A stretch of 64,000 nt of DNA from Paratinospora sagittata (lineage: Eukaryota > Streptophyta > Magnoliopsida > Ranunculales > Menispermaceae), in contig CM069606.1 in assembly GCA_035771175.1 (NCBI GenBank), positions 30,650,816-30,714,815 of the forward strand, read 5' to 3'. Each line of letters starts with the position of its first letter. The stretch's first letter is position 1. Below the pieces are notes generated by a model, which saw only the letters and a list, made by a program, of their open reading frames with translations, made no database searches and was not told where the DNA came from. The position numbers and the translations under genes are program-made. This document shows positions 10,538 through 23,999 of the stretch, one piece after another.

Positions 10538-13500
10538 TGGTAGACACCCAAGGGGGGGTGAATTTGGGTGTTGACGGATTTTTTAGGACCTTTCATAAAT
10601 ATTTAATATATGCAATCAAATAATAGTGTTGGAATATAAGGAAATCAATAAATGAGACAATGCACGATGATTTATAGTGGTTCGGCTTCCCACTAAGCCT
10701 ACCTCCACTACCCGACCTCCCCGATCAGGATTTTCTAACTCTTTACTATTCCGATCCTACTTCACAGGTGAGGACCAAACCGTTTACACACACTGATTCT
10801 CGGTTAAAGAATCTTCCCAACTAGAACAATCGCTAGCTTTCAACAATAGAACAATTATAAGAGGGACGTTTGCTCAACAAGGGAACAAACTCCAAGAGAA
10901 ATAAAGATTACAACTTTAAATAGTCACTTTCAAGATTTCTCAGCCACTATTATATGGAAAACATGCACAACAAGAAATCAAGAAGTCGAATTGATATTAC
11001 CTCCAAACAATCTAGAAATTAGATATGTAATAAAACTCATGATCGTGAACAGACTTTGCTAAAAATGAAAGATTGAAATCTTAGTGTATCACCATGGATG
11101 GTCAAGTCTCCAATGGCGGCTGCCTTTGAATGTTCAATTGCAGAGCAAAAAGAGTTGGAGAATGATATTAAAAGTTTGTGTTCTTTAAAACAAGAGTTAA
11201 TGATGGTTTAAATAGAAAACCAAATTCTAAAACCCTAAACCTATCATCAATGGTCAAAATTAAAAGATTTAAACTTGTATTAACGTAAATCAATGACCCA
11301 CAATGAATGTTCAAGTTTAAAACTCAAAACTGTGCAAATATGAAATTTTCCCAGTGGAGTGTGTTCTAGTGCTAGAGTGCGTTCCACGAGACTTGAGAAG
11401 AAAAACACAGGTTTCTGTCAAGCTTGCTGGAACGCGTTCCACAATACCCGAGACCAAAACATATGGTTTTTGGTCTTGCCTGCTGGAACGCGTTTCACTC
11501 TGCTGAAACGCGTTCCACAAGACCCGAGAGCACATATCGATTTTGCATATTGCCTGAAAGAAGTTTCTTCCTGTTGGAGTTCATTCTAGCTATTGAACCA
11601 ATTATCCTCATGTCCCTTACAAGAGTATGTCCCTTATATGAAAGATAGTTTGATGATTACAAACCCCATTCTATTTATAATAACATTATTTGCATAACAC
11701 ATCTAATCTTACATGAAAGCTTTGAAGAATCAATGATGCATGGTGAACGTGTCGTTAAGATCCATCTAAAGACCATGATCACTTGAAAAATATATATATC
11801 GTTATATGGATAGATTGTGTTTAGGTTGTAAAATCTTTACTATGATATGACTCAGCAATATGCATGACTGCAAGTTTAATTGAGTTGTTTTTTCGATCAT
11901 TTACAGTGAACTTTTTATGTTTGATTTGATCCGAAAATAGAAAGATTTTAATCGTATTTATCAAGTTTTAAATAAAAAATAAAAACTAATTTTAAGTGTC
12001 TATCAGGATGCTAATACGTCTTTTAAGGACGTTAATGTCTTAGCAGTGCCCTCTTGGACTTGGTAAGTCAGGACGCTGATAATACATTAGGACACTGATA
12101 GAGTTCATGGTTGAAATGTCCTTATCTATCAGGACGCTTATTTCATCAGTAGCGGCTTCATGAAGTCAACCCAAGAACTTTTCAGGACATTGATTCAGAA
12201 TCAGCTCGCTGATTATTTTTTGAGTTTTAAATTGCTCTTAAAATATCAGAACGCTTACTCGTTAGTAGCGCCCTCATGACTTTACTCGTTAGTAGCGCCC
12301 TCGTGACTTTAAATATTTTAAAACAAAGCAGGACGCTAATTTTGGATTAACGCCCTCATGAAGTTTAGTCATTTTAAACGCCAAGTATGTTAGGATGCTT
12401 ACGGTCAAGTAGCGCCCTCACTTCACAATTCAGCAGGACGTATATGGTTCATGAGCACCTTCAAGGAACAAAACGTCAAAGTTGATTTTTATGATTCAGG
12501 ATGTTGGTTGACCGATCAGGACGCTAATCCAACACTGTCACTTTTCTGACACTTACACTTTTACAGTATACTTTTTTCAGAACTTTGCAAAACTTTTAAG
12601 AACCGTTTGAAACTTTTCAGAATGTTCTAATACTTTATCAAAACATTCCTCTTTCATTAAAAATCTTGCACAAAGCTGAATTAATCTGTTTCGAGAAATA
12701 ATGTATTCGTTGTTTTTGAAATAACTTTGTGCGCCAAAATTACCAAGTCGATTGCGCCACTGCTATTTCTATATATATGCTGCCTTAGAGTAGATCAACG
12801 GTCATTGATCTATCAAATACGAAAATTGAAAACCATTCAAAACATTTTAACAGTTTTCACTTGTGCAAAAACTTTTGGAAGTTAGTCTTCTACTCACTGC
12901 TTTAAACTCACGATCTTTTGAAATATATTAAGTCTTCTGGATTAGTTGATCTTCATCTATATCTTTTCAAAAATCCATTGAAGAGTATGAAAGCTTTTTG
13001 AACCAGTTTTCAGCTAACCTTCATCATACATATTTTGCTGAATTTGTGGTATCAGAAGGTTCAATCTAAACCTTTGTAAGTATCACTTTGATTCTAAGTT
13101 AAGGGAATCATATCTCATCTTGTATTTTGATATTAGTGACGGGTTTGTCACTGGGATAGAGCAAGTGTTGCTCAAAATTGTAACGATCATTCTCACAATC
13201 AAAAGTTTAGAAAAGGTTATTCTCACACCCGGAAGTTGAGAAAAGTTTTTCTCACACCAAGATGTTAAGAGAGTATAACAATTCTTCTCATATCCGTAAG
13301 TTGAGAAAGTGTACCGTTTTGGTCTTCACCAGTAAGAAGATACTTAGTGGAGTTCGGAGAAATCCTAACTAAGGAGGTTAGGTAGTGGATGTAGGCGAGG
13401 CCAAACCACTATAAATCTGGTTTGCACTGTCTCTTTTACTGTCATTGTGTTTATATGTTATACTCTATTTAATCTGCTTTCAATATTTCATACATTAAAA

Positions 13501-14173
13501 AAAAGGTTAAAATCTGCTAAGTGTCTAATTCACCCCCCTTCTCGGACACATCTGGGTCAACACCAACGGGTCTGAGGCAAAATGGATGTGTTTTGGCTAT
13601 TGGAGTGTGTTCCACAACAGGGGAATGCATTCCATGAGTTCTTGGGAAATGTATACATATCAAGAATACCATTTTTTAACATGTTTAAGTTCCATGATCG
13701 ATAAAATGATGAAAAACATTACACGATCAAACCATCGAGTTAAATCAAAAGCTTAAAAACCTTTAAGATATATCATGATATAAATATGGAATCGGTTCGG
13801 TCAAAAATGATAAAACAAGTGGCTGAGCAATAATGAAAGAAACCTACACCCTAGAATGATCTAAAGCATTTACAATGATATTTAATGTTTTTTTCTTGTG
13901 CTTTGATCTTCGGTTGACTTTGGTTGACTTTCATCTTGACTTCATTTTACTTGTCTTACCTCAATGCTTGGCTGAGTTCTTTGGTGTTGTTCTTCAAGTC
14001 ATGTATCCGAAACTTTAGTCTTGATCTAAGCTTGGTGAGTGTTGTCTCTCTTTCTAATTTCAATGTTAATCATACGATGTTAAATTGAAACATACTCAAC
14101 ACACATGTTAGATCGCATATGATATCGTTTGGAATCATCAAAATCACAGAGGGTGAGGGTCATCAAGCCAACA
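10538..14173 (-). repeat. W 3' LTR, interrupted
   Basis: On the - strand it begins TGTTGGCTTGATGACC at 14173, directly after a polypurine tract, and ends near GGGTGTCTACCA at 10538. The pieces 10538-11602 and 13568-14173 match 44108-45700 closely. It contains a core-promoter TATAAA (complement of 10671-10676) and CG-core palindromes at 11429-11440, 11485-11496 and 11505-11516, plus a decayed one at 13622-13633. Confidence 0.85.
11603..13562 (+). mobile_element. Solo LTR of the X family inside W's 3' LTR
   Basis: In + orientation it ends CATCTGGGTCAACA at 13562, matching the complement of the X LTR end at 31052. It has the same array of AGGACGCT..AGCGCCCT hairpins (about 12000-12540), the TTCTCACACC repeats (13190-13320) and TATAAA at 13410-13415. 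Flanks are CCAAT (11598-11602) and CCAAC (13563-13567), a duplication with one change. The first bases (TG) are lost or mutated. Its orientation is opposite to W. Confidence 0.75.
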
Positions 14174-14777
14174 ATCTCCCCTTTTTTGATGATTTCAAAC
14201 ATCTTACTGTAGGCCTGATTAAAACAAATAAGTAGGTGCACATATCACAAGATCATATAATGCATCAACACATGTAACACTAGAATTTTTAAAAGATAAG
14301 ACATTTAGACATGCAAATTAGAGTATCATGTTGCAGTTTATCAAAAAAAAAAAAACCCTTAAACCTACATACTTCTCTAACTCCCCCTGAGTCTATGCAC
14401 ATCAATAGATTCAGATCTACAAATTTCTCCCCTATCGAAATATCAAAAATAATGACATCATTCTGCCAGTGGATCAAAGGAACCAGCTTGTCGCTCTAGA
14501 TCCCGAAATATCTCATCCTGAGAAATGGTCAGATCAAGCGACGGTCGGTAAGGCCGTGGAGGCGATGTCATGCTGGAGAAAAGAAATAATGCATAGGTGG
14601 TTGAGAAGGGTGATGAAACTGCTGCTCAAATAAGTCAAACCGGGTCCTAAGCTACTGGAACTCAATGTAGAAGGATGCCTCAGCTGGGAGATCATCTTTA
14701 TAACCTATAAAACGTGAGACTCGGTCATGGTGTTCAACTACTCCAGTCACTGCAGTATGGATAGTTGTGAGATCAGA
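14174..14777 (-). other. W 3' non-coding tract with multiple polypurine tracts
   Basis: On the - strand the purine run AAAAAAGGGGAGAT (complement near 14174-14187) directly precedes the LTR. Further CTCCCC-type runs lie at about 14384 and 14427. Several polypurine-like tracts before the 3' LTR are typical of Sireviruses. No coding sequence is seen. Confidence 0.65.
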
Positions 14778-15173
14778 TCATAAAGAAGCAATGGAGGAAG
14801 TCTGAGTATCATGGATCTCACACAATTGCTGTTGAAGACTGCTGAAGTCAAATCCATGGGTTGGAGCCGGTGGAGGTGGCTGACTGGGTCTAGCCTCAGT
14901 ACGGGGAGGGTCATCATCAGAAGATAAGTCAGAAGAAGAACTAGAAGTCATATGCTCATCGCCATCTGAGGTTTTCTCTTGAAAAAGATCCTCCATTTCA
15001 TCAGAGGATGGATCGCTCAGATAAGGGGACTCAAAATTCCCATAGGTCTCTCCTTGAGGTACTTTCCTGGGAGTGAGCCATCTTCTTAGCCGGCGCACAT
15101 AGTAAAATCTCATGTTGTGCAAGGTGCCCTCATCAACTACCTCTCTCGGTTGTATGATGCGTGCAAACCACAA
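14778..15173 (-). pseudogene. W env-like protein, C-terminal part
   Basis: A 131-residue open frame. It has a basic start (YYVRRLRRWLTPRK), an acidic Ser/Asp run (SSSSSDLSSDDDPP), a Pro-rich stretch (PSQPPPPAPT) and a Gln-rich helix start (SSLQQQLCEIHDTQ). The layout matches the downstream half of the env-like frame in X (26358-29164), though the sequences differ. It stands just before the polypurine tract, where Sireviruses keep their env-like frame. It is cut at its N-terminal side by the repeat at 15175-16714. No transmembrane segment is visible. The function of such frames is unknown. Confidence 0.55.
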
Positions 15174-15174
15174 G

Positions 15175-16714
15175 TGTACGGTGTCAAGTTATAATATAAA
15201 ACCGATGAGATATCAGGTTGTAGTCCTCTAAAATTGACACTCACACTAAATACCATTTTACTAACCCTAACTTTATTTAGAAAATCAAAGTTGAATGATT
15301 AATAAACTAAAAACAGCAATTAAACAAAAAATATAATAAAAATAGCAAATTATAGGAATTTGGATGAAAATCAATATGGTAAAACGTCTAGAGGTTTAAT
15401 CTCTCATTACTATCAACTATGCCTAGAAATATGCGATATTCATCAATTTGGGTTATAGTTTATAAGCCAAAAATCCTGAGATTTCTAATACCCTCTCCCG
15501 AGTGCCACATTAGAGCATATTCTTATGAAATTAAGTTCGATCTATCAATGAAACCCACAAAACCCAAAAATTCATTAAGTTCTATGATTTTCCCTAAGGC
15601 TTCATAAAACTCCATAAATCTATCGATTCTATGGTCGTTTCATGTTATGCTTCTTATGTTCTAACCCGAAAAACCCTCTATCGAGTGCCGCCTTCCAAGT
15701 CTAGGATCAATCAATCCGTAATCAAGGGATCAATAGTAGTAAGAGTAGAAAAACATAAATAAACTAACAACTCTATTAATGAATAATCAAAAGTTTAAGA
15801 ACATGACATAGTTTCTAGTTTGGATTGATCTACACCTCTAGATAGAGGATTTAGTTCATGAATATAGACATTAAAACATGAAATAATAGGATGAACATGA
15901 ATCTAAAACTAAAAAAACCAAGTAGAAGGAAGGGAAAGTGTTGGAGATTCTTCAATAGTCTTCAATCTTGTTCTTCTCCGCTTCAAACCCTAGCCGTCTT
16001 CCTTGTTTTCTTTTTTTTTCTCTATGATCCTTCTCTCCTCATTTGAAAATCCTAAACCATGGTCTTTATATAGCTACAAGTCCATAGGAATTCGTCCAAG
16101 AAGTGTCCAAGTTGAACTAGGAAAGTTCATAAAAAAATTATAAAGTTTCTATTTTGAATTGCACATTTTCTTTCTTCCTCCCCATATTTATTCTTTTTAT
16201 CTACTCCAAATCAACCTCAAAACCATTTCATCTTACATTATTTCAAGTAAGGAATCCATAGAAATAAACTATGTCCAATTCGAAGTTAAATTGGGAAAGT
16301 TATGACTGAAATACAAAAGTCGCGCAGTTGAGTTTTTACGTAGCGCAGCGGGGCCCAATTTGTGTGTTTTTTGCATTTTTCTTCCTTTTTCTTCTATCTT
16401 TCACACCTTCTAGCACATGTATCTTCATTCAAACATCTTGTACTTTGTTTCCATCATCCAAACTCACATTCACATCATCTAAACACCTACAAAACAAAGC
16501 AAATCTAATTAGTAACACACTTAGATAATCAAATCTATCAACTTATAGAATTAAAAACTGAAATCAAGCATATTATACCAAAATGTGACTAAACCAACAA
16601 ATAAATCAAAACTAAGGCAAACTAACCAAACTATGCATAAATCATACTAAAAGATATCTAAATATGAAACTCAACACTATACATGACTCACATGCCAAAT
16701 AGTAGATAAGTTGA
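15175..16714 (-). repeat. Unclassified LTR-like repeat (Tat-like), probably - orientation
   Basis: Non-coding. On the - strand it reads TGTTGAGTTTCATATTTAG near 16676, has a TATA-like CTATATAAAGACC (complement near 16064-16076) followed by a purine-rich leader with a small ATG frame, and ends near CCGTACACTTG. This suggests an LTR with a promoter. I could not find a matching target duplication, so the borders are approximate. It separates the two halves of the W env-like frame. Confidence 0.4.
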
Positions 16715-19025
16715 TGTTGGATATACCCCAGAGGGGGGTGAATTGGGTATAATGGTCAAATATGAAACTTATAAACATAATAGTGAATTACTTGGATACA
16801 TGAGAGATAGATGATTAGCCTAAACAAAATACTAAGAAGAAAAGGTAGGAAATAGGGGAAAACAGATTTATAATGGTTCGACACGCTTACATCCACTACT
16901 TAATCTCCTGATGAGGATTTTCTTAATCCACTATTGATTCTTTTACAGGTGAGGACCAAACCGTTGCAAAAGCTCTTTTACAGGTTCAAGGCAAACCTAT
17001 CCTTTTGCGGGCTAAGGAAGAACCAATAGATCCTACTTCAAGGTGGAGGATAAACCTTCTTACGATTCCAACCTTGGAATCGTCAAGTGAACTAAGTTTA
17101 CTAGACTTGGTTGTTTCAATCCAGAAACACACCAATACAGAGTAATAATGATGGTTCTAATTGAGTAGAACACTTACAATTCAGCTCATACATTGCATTA
17201 CAAAGATATGTAAAATTAAGCACGTAATGCTGAGAGGAGTACACCTACAATCCTTTTACCTTTCAATTGCTTCAGTGTTGCTCAAGCGTATTTTCGAAAA
17301 GATTGTATGATGCTTCTTGAAAGATAGTTGTAATATGCATTTTCAAAAACTCTTTTACTTGATCAAACAATGAATTTGAAATCAAAGGAAAAGTAAGCGT
17401 AAAGACTTAAGAGATATTTGGAAAACATGACTAATTTAGTTCGTATCTCTTTTTCTTCTCGTGTGTCTCCCTCTCTTGAGAGATGGCTAGAACAACTAGT
17501 TATCTATATGAAAATCAGTTGCTAGCCGTTACACAAAGAGTGATCAGGACAAGTTTGAAAAGAAAATTCAAGCGTTTGTGAAATTGTCGAAAACATAGAC
17601 AAATACAAAGGGTTTTTCAAACGGATAAAAACATAAGTGAAATAAGGTACAATTGTATCTCATGAACTGTTTCTCATATTTCTCGTTCAGCAACACTAAT
17701 ATAAGAATAAAACAGTGTTGAAAATTTGAGTAGAAAATGGTTCGATAACTTTCAAATAGATTTTCAAAAAAGGGCAGATATTAGGCTCAAGATGGAAATA
17801 TTTTGAGTAAGTTAAGTTTCAATAACACTTTGAAAACTAAAATAGTTCAAGCTTTGAAAACAAATTGAAAAATTGACTAACTTTCAAAAGTATTTGCTTA
17901 GTGATTTTTTCGGGGTGTTTCGTTTGAGTCTATGTGCTGGTATATATAGACTCAGTAGAAAAGAAGTTGTTGGTCATTTGAATTGAATTTCAAAATGAAC
18001 GTTTTCTCACAACAGCTAGAATCTTTCATGAAAATGACAACTGCAATTTTCACGAACATTCTGGTTCTTTTCAAACAACATGAATAAGGAAAGTTTCAGT
18101 AATCATGATTTCGTGTATCAGAGAAAATCTCTTATAAACTTGGAAAGGTTTCTGATCATAAAAAGTTTCAAAAAGGTAAACAAAAAAAGTGTAAATGTCA
18201 GTTTTTGTGACAGTGTTGTATTAGTGTCTTGATTGAACAATTAGCGTCCTGACGCATAAAACCAACTTTGTCATTTTGTTCCTTAAGGGCTCTTATGAAC
18301 CATAAGTGACCTGCTAAACTGTGAAGTGAGGGTGCTACTTACATGTAAGCATCCTAACTTACTTTGGTGATTAAAATGACTAAACTTCATGAGGGCGCTA
18401 ATCCACAATTAGCATTCTGCCTTGTTTTAAACTATTTAAAGTCATGAAGGCGCTACTAACGAGTATGTGCCTTGATATTTTCAAAACAATTTAAAACAAC
18501 TGAAAGACATAAGGGCGCTTCTGAACGATGAGCGTCCTGATATTTTTACTCGTAAAAATAATAAGAGCACTGGAAGACGATCAGTGTCCTAAGAGTGAAA
18601 ACATTTAAAACTTTGAAAACAATCAACGAGCTAATTCTGAATCAGCGTCCTGACAAGTTCACAGGTTGACTTAAATGAGGCCACTGCTGATGAAGTGAGC
18701 GTCCTAATGAATAAGTACATTTCAACCTTGAACATTATCAGCATCCTAATGTATTATCAACGTCTTAACTCACCAAGTCTAGGAGGGCGGGCTAAGACAT
18801 TAACGTCTTGATAATACGTATTAGCGTCCTGATGGACTCTCAAAAATAGTTTTTATTTTTCAATTAAAACTTGATAATTTAAATCATTTGAAAAAAACTC
18901 AATTATATCGATCAAAGCATGCAAGAGTTTTATGCATGATTTTGGAAAATGTTTTGAGCAGTAAAAAATAAGAAAGGTTACAGTACATTCTTTATTCTTC
19001 TCATAATTCATAAGTTTGTTTACAC

Positions 19026-21226
19026 TGTCCCTCCGTAGGGTAACGTCATGACCGACATTAAATACCATATACGCAATACCAAGACGTATACGATACTCTG
19101 TCAGCCTCGTCCTTTAAGACAATACCTCAAAAATCACTGAAAATTTTGACAGAACCTCCCCATAAATATGAGGTTCCACAAAATTCCTAATATTCTCATC
19201 ACATCACATAAGCAAATACAAAATCACATATGAATTAACATCATTCATATCAATCCATTCCCCATATACACAAACATTTTCCCATTTCTTTGTCACTAGA
19301 CTTATATACAACTAAGTCTCCAAAACATATACATCAACATGTATCTTTGTCACTTTACAACTCACTAACTATTAAAACATAGTTCAGTGTTATATATATA
19401 TATACATACACCAAAAACAAAAGTATATAACCAGCTCCCTATGCACACATACTCACAATAGCAAAGAGACAACCTCAATCAACTCTTTGGAGTCTTGCCC
19501 TTACCCTTGTAATCAACGCCTGTAATAAAAAGGCAGGGGTGAGCTACATCAAGCTCAGTGAGTAATCTAATATTTGATTTACATATGCATCAATAGAAAA
19601 CATGGCATTGAAATCATCATTATAAAATCATATGCAATTCAATGTAATTATCAATACATGATTTAAATACTTTTCTCGCCACTCTATACATATCATACAA
19701 TGCATAAAGTTAAAATCCTCTGCCTCAAGTAAGTAAATGAATATGTATCCCTATTATGCATTTATAGGCATAATTCACCTTAACAAACCATCCTCTCGAT
19801 CATTCCGAAGTCTAGTCAACAAACTTCCTTCCTTGGAACTGATCACATACTTCCCTTCCTACAAGTAAGTCCAAGTATGTTCGATTTTCAAATCATAGAG
19901 TTCAATGTATCAATTAAACAATGCAATATGGCAATCATACATGCACATCATTATCAAAACAGAGTTTATTTAATACAGTGCCATACATAAAAACCAAATT
20001 AGAAATACTCACAAATACAGGATTTGTCTAAGTCCACAATCACACAAACTTAGCCAAATCACCAACTTTTACAGCACAAACACCTCACTTGTTTGTTGTT
20101 CAATTCCCAATTTAATATCAAATCTCTGCAAATTCCACATTGCAATTACTAATAAAATAATTCTAGTCACAAAAATTCATTCATTTAATCACTAAATTAA
20201 TCTCAATGCATTAATGAACACCTTACCTATGCATTCCCCAATTTTCCGATTTTTCAGCATAAGTAGCCCACTTGTGCTCATCACCAAACCCATAATTTCA
20301 TAAATTCTGTACTCCAAATTTTATAATTCATCATCACCAATCATCCATGATCAATTCTCAGCCATTAAACGCATTCAAACACCACAATTCAACACTGAAA
20401 ATGGGTTCCCAAACCCTTACCTAGCAAGGTTTGGAACACCCATTTCAACCATGTAAAAACAAGAATTTAAACCATCAATCAACTTAGAATAATTCAAGAG
20501 AACAATACCTTGCAATTGTACTCTAAAATTCTCAGATTTTCTAGCTCAAACCCATGTCTAACAACACCTGGAAAACATGATTCTAGCCATGGAAAATCAG
20601 TCCAATTATCACCAAATGAATCACAAAACAACCATGAATTACTTACCCAAGGTTTCTTCTAGCAATTCATTCAATTTCCACTTCATACCCTCATTTTCCA
20701 GCTTGAAAACTAGCCATGGAAATCATTTGCATGTCATATATGATGTATAAATGGAAGAAATGAGCTCAAATCAGTAACTTTTAACCCAAAATCACAACTC
20801 CATACCTGGGATTTTGGATCTCAAGTTCAAACCCTTCCTTTCTTTTCTTCTTCTTCTTCCACTTCATTTTTTTTCTCTGTAATTCTCTCAGTCTAGCAAG
20901 CCTAAAATGAGCTAAAACAACTTTAAATGGCTGCAAATGGGCGTGCCAAGTGTTTCAACAACATGCAACTGCCTCACCGACCAAATTTGTTTTTTAAAAA
21001 AAAGATTGCAGGCCCACATAGAAGCGCGCTTCTTGCACCCAAATCTAAAATTTCTCTAAGTGTTGGGCATTTTATGATACGACTAGTCTCCTAGGGTACC
21101 AATAGCCCTAAAATACATACATTCATACTATCTAAAGGTCATGTATATACGTATATGCGTACAACTATGCCTGACAATACGTATTGATCAACGTACAAGT
21201 TTGACTCGTACATACGGGGCGTTACA
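19026..21226 (-). repeat. P1 3' LTR (2201 bp)
   Basis: It starts TGTAACGCCCCGTATG at 21226 and ends CTACGGAGGGACA at 19026. It carries one CG-core palindrome, AGAAGCGCGCTTCT, at 21020-21033. It is about 88 bp shorter than the 5' LTR; the difference lies at this palindrome, where the 5' LTR has four copies. Confidence 0.9.
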
Positions 21227-21720
21227 ATCTCCCGAACTTAAAGGATTTCGTCCTCAAAATTTAAATCAAGGAACATACCTCAAGTGGTGAACACATCAAG
21301 AAACTGCACCCGGATCTGATTCTCTCGATCCCAAGTCTGCTCTTCATTATCATGAAATTTCAATTTGATCCTAACTAGTGGAATCTGCTTGTTCCTAAGT
21401 TTTTGAACTCATCTGGCTATGATCTGAATTGGCTCTTCAGGATATGTAGTGTCCTCCCCAACTTGTAACTATGTTACATCCAAAATATGAGATGGTTTTG
21501 GATACTGAGTCAGGTCTGTATGGTATTTCCTCAACATAGATACGTGAAATACATTATGGACATCAGCCAACTGTGATGGTAGAGCAAGTCGGTAAGCTAA
21601 TGGACCTATCCTTTTAAGGATCTCAAATGGTCCCACAAATAGCGGAGTAAGCTTTCTTTTAACCCCAAATCTTATCTGACCATTCATTGGAGAAACCTTC
21701 AACAGAACCTGGTCTCCCAC
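21227..21720 (-). pseudogene. P1 integrase C-terminus, chromodomain-like tail and polypurine tract
   Basis: The GPF-type block is seen as VGPFEILKRIGPLAYRLALP, followed by HNVFHVSMLRKYH and then, past a stop at about 21469, PEEPIQIIAR, IPLVRIKLKFHDNEEQTWD and a terminal hydrophobic stretch. The last part has the layout of the chromodomain tail of Tekay/Del chromoviruses, which bind histone marks and steer integration into heterochromatin. Several of the usual aromatic positions are changed, so binding is unlikely. A purine run (AAGTTCGGGAGAT on the - strand) then meets the LTR. Confidence 0.75.
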
Positions 21721-22642
21721 TGAAAACTCTAGAGGTCTATGCCTCTTGTCAAAATAACTCTTTGACGATCTTGGGTTGTCTTTAATCTCTATCTAATCTG
21801 CTTAATATTTTTTGTGTGATCCATAATAACCGCTGGCCCCAATAACTGTGACTCTCCAACCTCAAACCAACAAGACGAAGATCTACAAGGTCGGCCATAC
21901 AAAGCCTCAAAGGGTGCCATACCAATACTAGCCTGATAGCTATTATTGTATGCAAATTCACACAGATGGAGATACTCTCCCCATTTCCCACCAAACTCTA
22001 ATATGCAAGATCTGAGCATATCCTCCAGCATCTGTATCACCCCAGCATCTGTATCACCCTCTCAGTCTGGCCATCTGTCTGAGGATGGAATGTTGTACTG
22101 AGATGGAGATGAGTCCCAAATCGAGTCTGCATCGAATGCCAAAAGCTCAATGTAAATCTCGGATCTCTGTCCTATATAATAGATACGGGAACTCCATGAA
22201 ATCTCACTGTCTCACGAATATACAATTTGCTCAGTCTATCAATAGAGTCTCTAATGTTAATCGGTAGAAAATGTGCAGATTTAGTCAGCCTGTCAACAAT
22301 AACCCTAATGGTGTTGTATCTACCCTGAGATCTAGGTAATCCTGTGATAAAATCCATAGTAATATGCTCCCATTTCCATTTTGGAATAGATAATGGTTGC
22401 ATTTGTCCTCCAGGTCTCTGATATTCAGCCTTAACCAACTGACACACCCCACATTTCTGAACATACTTAGCTATATCCTTCTTCATCCCATGCCACAAAA
22501 CTGTTTTTTTCATATCATGATACACTTGGGTTGGGTAAATAGTATAATGAGATCTATGTGCTATCTGGAGTAATTTACCTCTCAAATCACAGTCAACAGG
22601 AACCCATAATCTCCCCTGAAATCATATTACACCATCTGAATC
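21721..22642 (-). pseudogene. P1 integrase core
   Basis: The zinc-binding His-His-Cys-Cys region ends YVQKCGVCQLVKAEY (near 22430-22475). The catalytic core keeps [26 protein letters not shown] and [14 protein letters not shown], so all three acidic residues can be read. FAYNNSYQASIGMAPFEALYGR follows. A 17-base tandem duplication at about 22027-22060 shifts the frame just after the Glu-containing block, and stops occur near 22170 and 22041. The enzyme would join cDNA ends to target DNA but cannot be made intact. Confidence 0.88.
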
Positions 22643-22867
22643 TCATTGCCAATTAGTCCGTTCAGCTCTATCAGCCCATAAATTAAACATATCATAATCA
22701 GGATCATGCCACTGCAAATCCTTAATCTTCTGAATATGAGCATCAGTCAGCTGTATATGCATCTGAGCACAAATATCGACATGCGGGGCAATAAAGAGTA
22801 CACTCATCACTGTAGCTTTCTCTAACAATCGCCACTCGTGGGCCATCTGACAGGCCACCACGGTCTC
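22643..22867 (-). pseudogene. P1 RNase H to integrase linker
   Basis: Open continuation of the frame at 22981, with [17 protein letters not shown], which matches MHVQLADAHIQRVKDLQ in G1 (2061-2110). It ends in a stop at about 22640. It has no catalytic role of its own; it connects RNase H to the zinc-binding part of integrase. Confidence 0.75.
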
Positions 22868-23326
22868 TAGACGTTTCCTACTCAGTGCATCAACAACAAC
22901 ATTGGCCTTCCCAGGATGATACTCCAACGTGAAGTCATAATCCTTCAGGAATTCTAGCCATCTTCTTTGCCTCATATTCAATTCTTTCTAATCAAACAAA
23001 TATTTCAAACTCTTATGATCAGAAAATAATGTGAACTTCTCACCGTAAAGATAATGCCTCCATAGTTTCAATGCAAAGACAATTGTAGCCAGTTCCAAAT
23101 CATGCACATGATAATTCTTCTCATGCACCTTCAACTGTCTAGATGCATAAGCCACAGCTCTACCCTCTTGCATCAATACACAACCCAATCAGGAATGTGA
23201 TGCATCTGTATAAATCACCAACTCTTTCTCGGGCTCTTGAAGTACTACCACTGGTGTAGTAGTCAATTTCCTTTTCTGCGCTGTGAATGTATCTTCACAA
23301 GCTACAGTCCACACAAATGATACATT
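22868..23326 (-). pseudogene. P1 RNase H domain
   Basis: Blocks in order: VIYTDAS (near 23200), [52 protein letters not shown] and [10 protein letters not shown]. The four acidic catalytic positions are recognisable. In-frame stops interrupt at about 23187 and 22985, each a single-codon lesion. The role is removal of template RNA during cDNA synthesis. Confidence 0.88.
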
Positions 23327-23999
23327 TTTCTGAGTCAGCCAAGTATGTGGTACAACAAATTTAGAAAAGCCTTCCACAAACTTTCTGTAATAACCTGCTA
23401 GACTCAAAAAACTTCGAGTCTCTGTCACTGTGGTCGGTCTTGGCCAATTTGTGATTGGCTCCACCTTGGCAGAATCAACAGATATCCCATTTGCACTCAC
23501 CGCATGACCCAGAAATTTTACTTCATTTATCCAAAACTCACACTTACTGAGCTTGGCATACAACCTATGCTCTCTTAGTGTCTGCAATGTAATCTTGAGG
23601 CGTTCCTTATGCTCCTCTCGAGTTTTGGAATAAATCAAGATGTCGTTTATAAAGACTACAATGAACTGATCCAGATATGGCTACAATATCCTTTGCATCA
23701 AGTCCATAAACATGGATAGTGCATTGGTCAAACCAAATGGCATAACAAGGAATTCATAATGACCATAACTCGTTCTGAATGCAGTTTTGGGTATATCCTC
23801 TTCCCAAATCCTCATTTGATGGTTCTCTGATCGAAGATCAATTTTGGGAAAAAACTTGGCCCCATTCAGTTGATCAAACAAATCATCAGTACACAGTAAA
23901 ATATACTTATTCTTTATGGTCACATTGCTCAATTGATGATAATCTATACACAGACATAGACTACCATCTTTCTTTTTCACAAAGAAGACGGGTGCTCCC
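23327..23999 (-). pseudogene. P1 reverse transcriptase, C-terminal three quarters
   Basis: From the X insertion point at 23999 the frame reads [53 protein letters not shown] and then, past a stop near 23680, [17 protein letters not shown]. The catalytic box that is FVDD in G1 is FIND here (about 23645-23656), so the first of the paired Asp residues is Asn. [15 protein letters not shown] marks the connection. The N-terminal part lies at 33041-33352 on the far side of X. Confidence 0.88.

Noticed and set aside
12000..12540. Regularly spaced short repeats that could suggest a CRISPR array
   Set aside because: Repeats are degenerate and part of an LTR present in several copies; there are no cas genes and this is plant DNA.
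15170..16714. Clean LTR ends and TSD for the Tat-like repeat
   Set aside because: Several TG and CA candidates were tried; none gave matching 5-base flanks.
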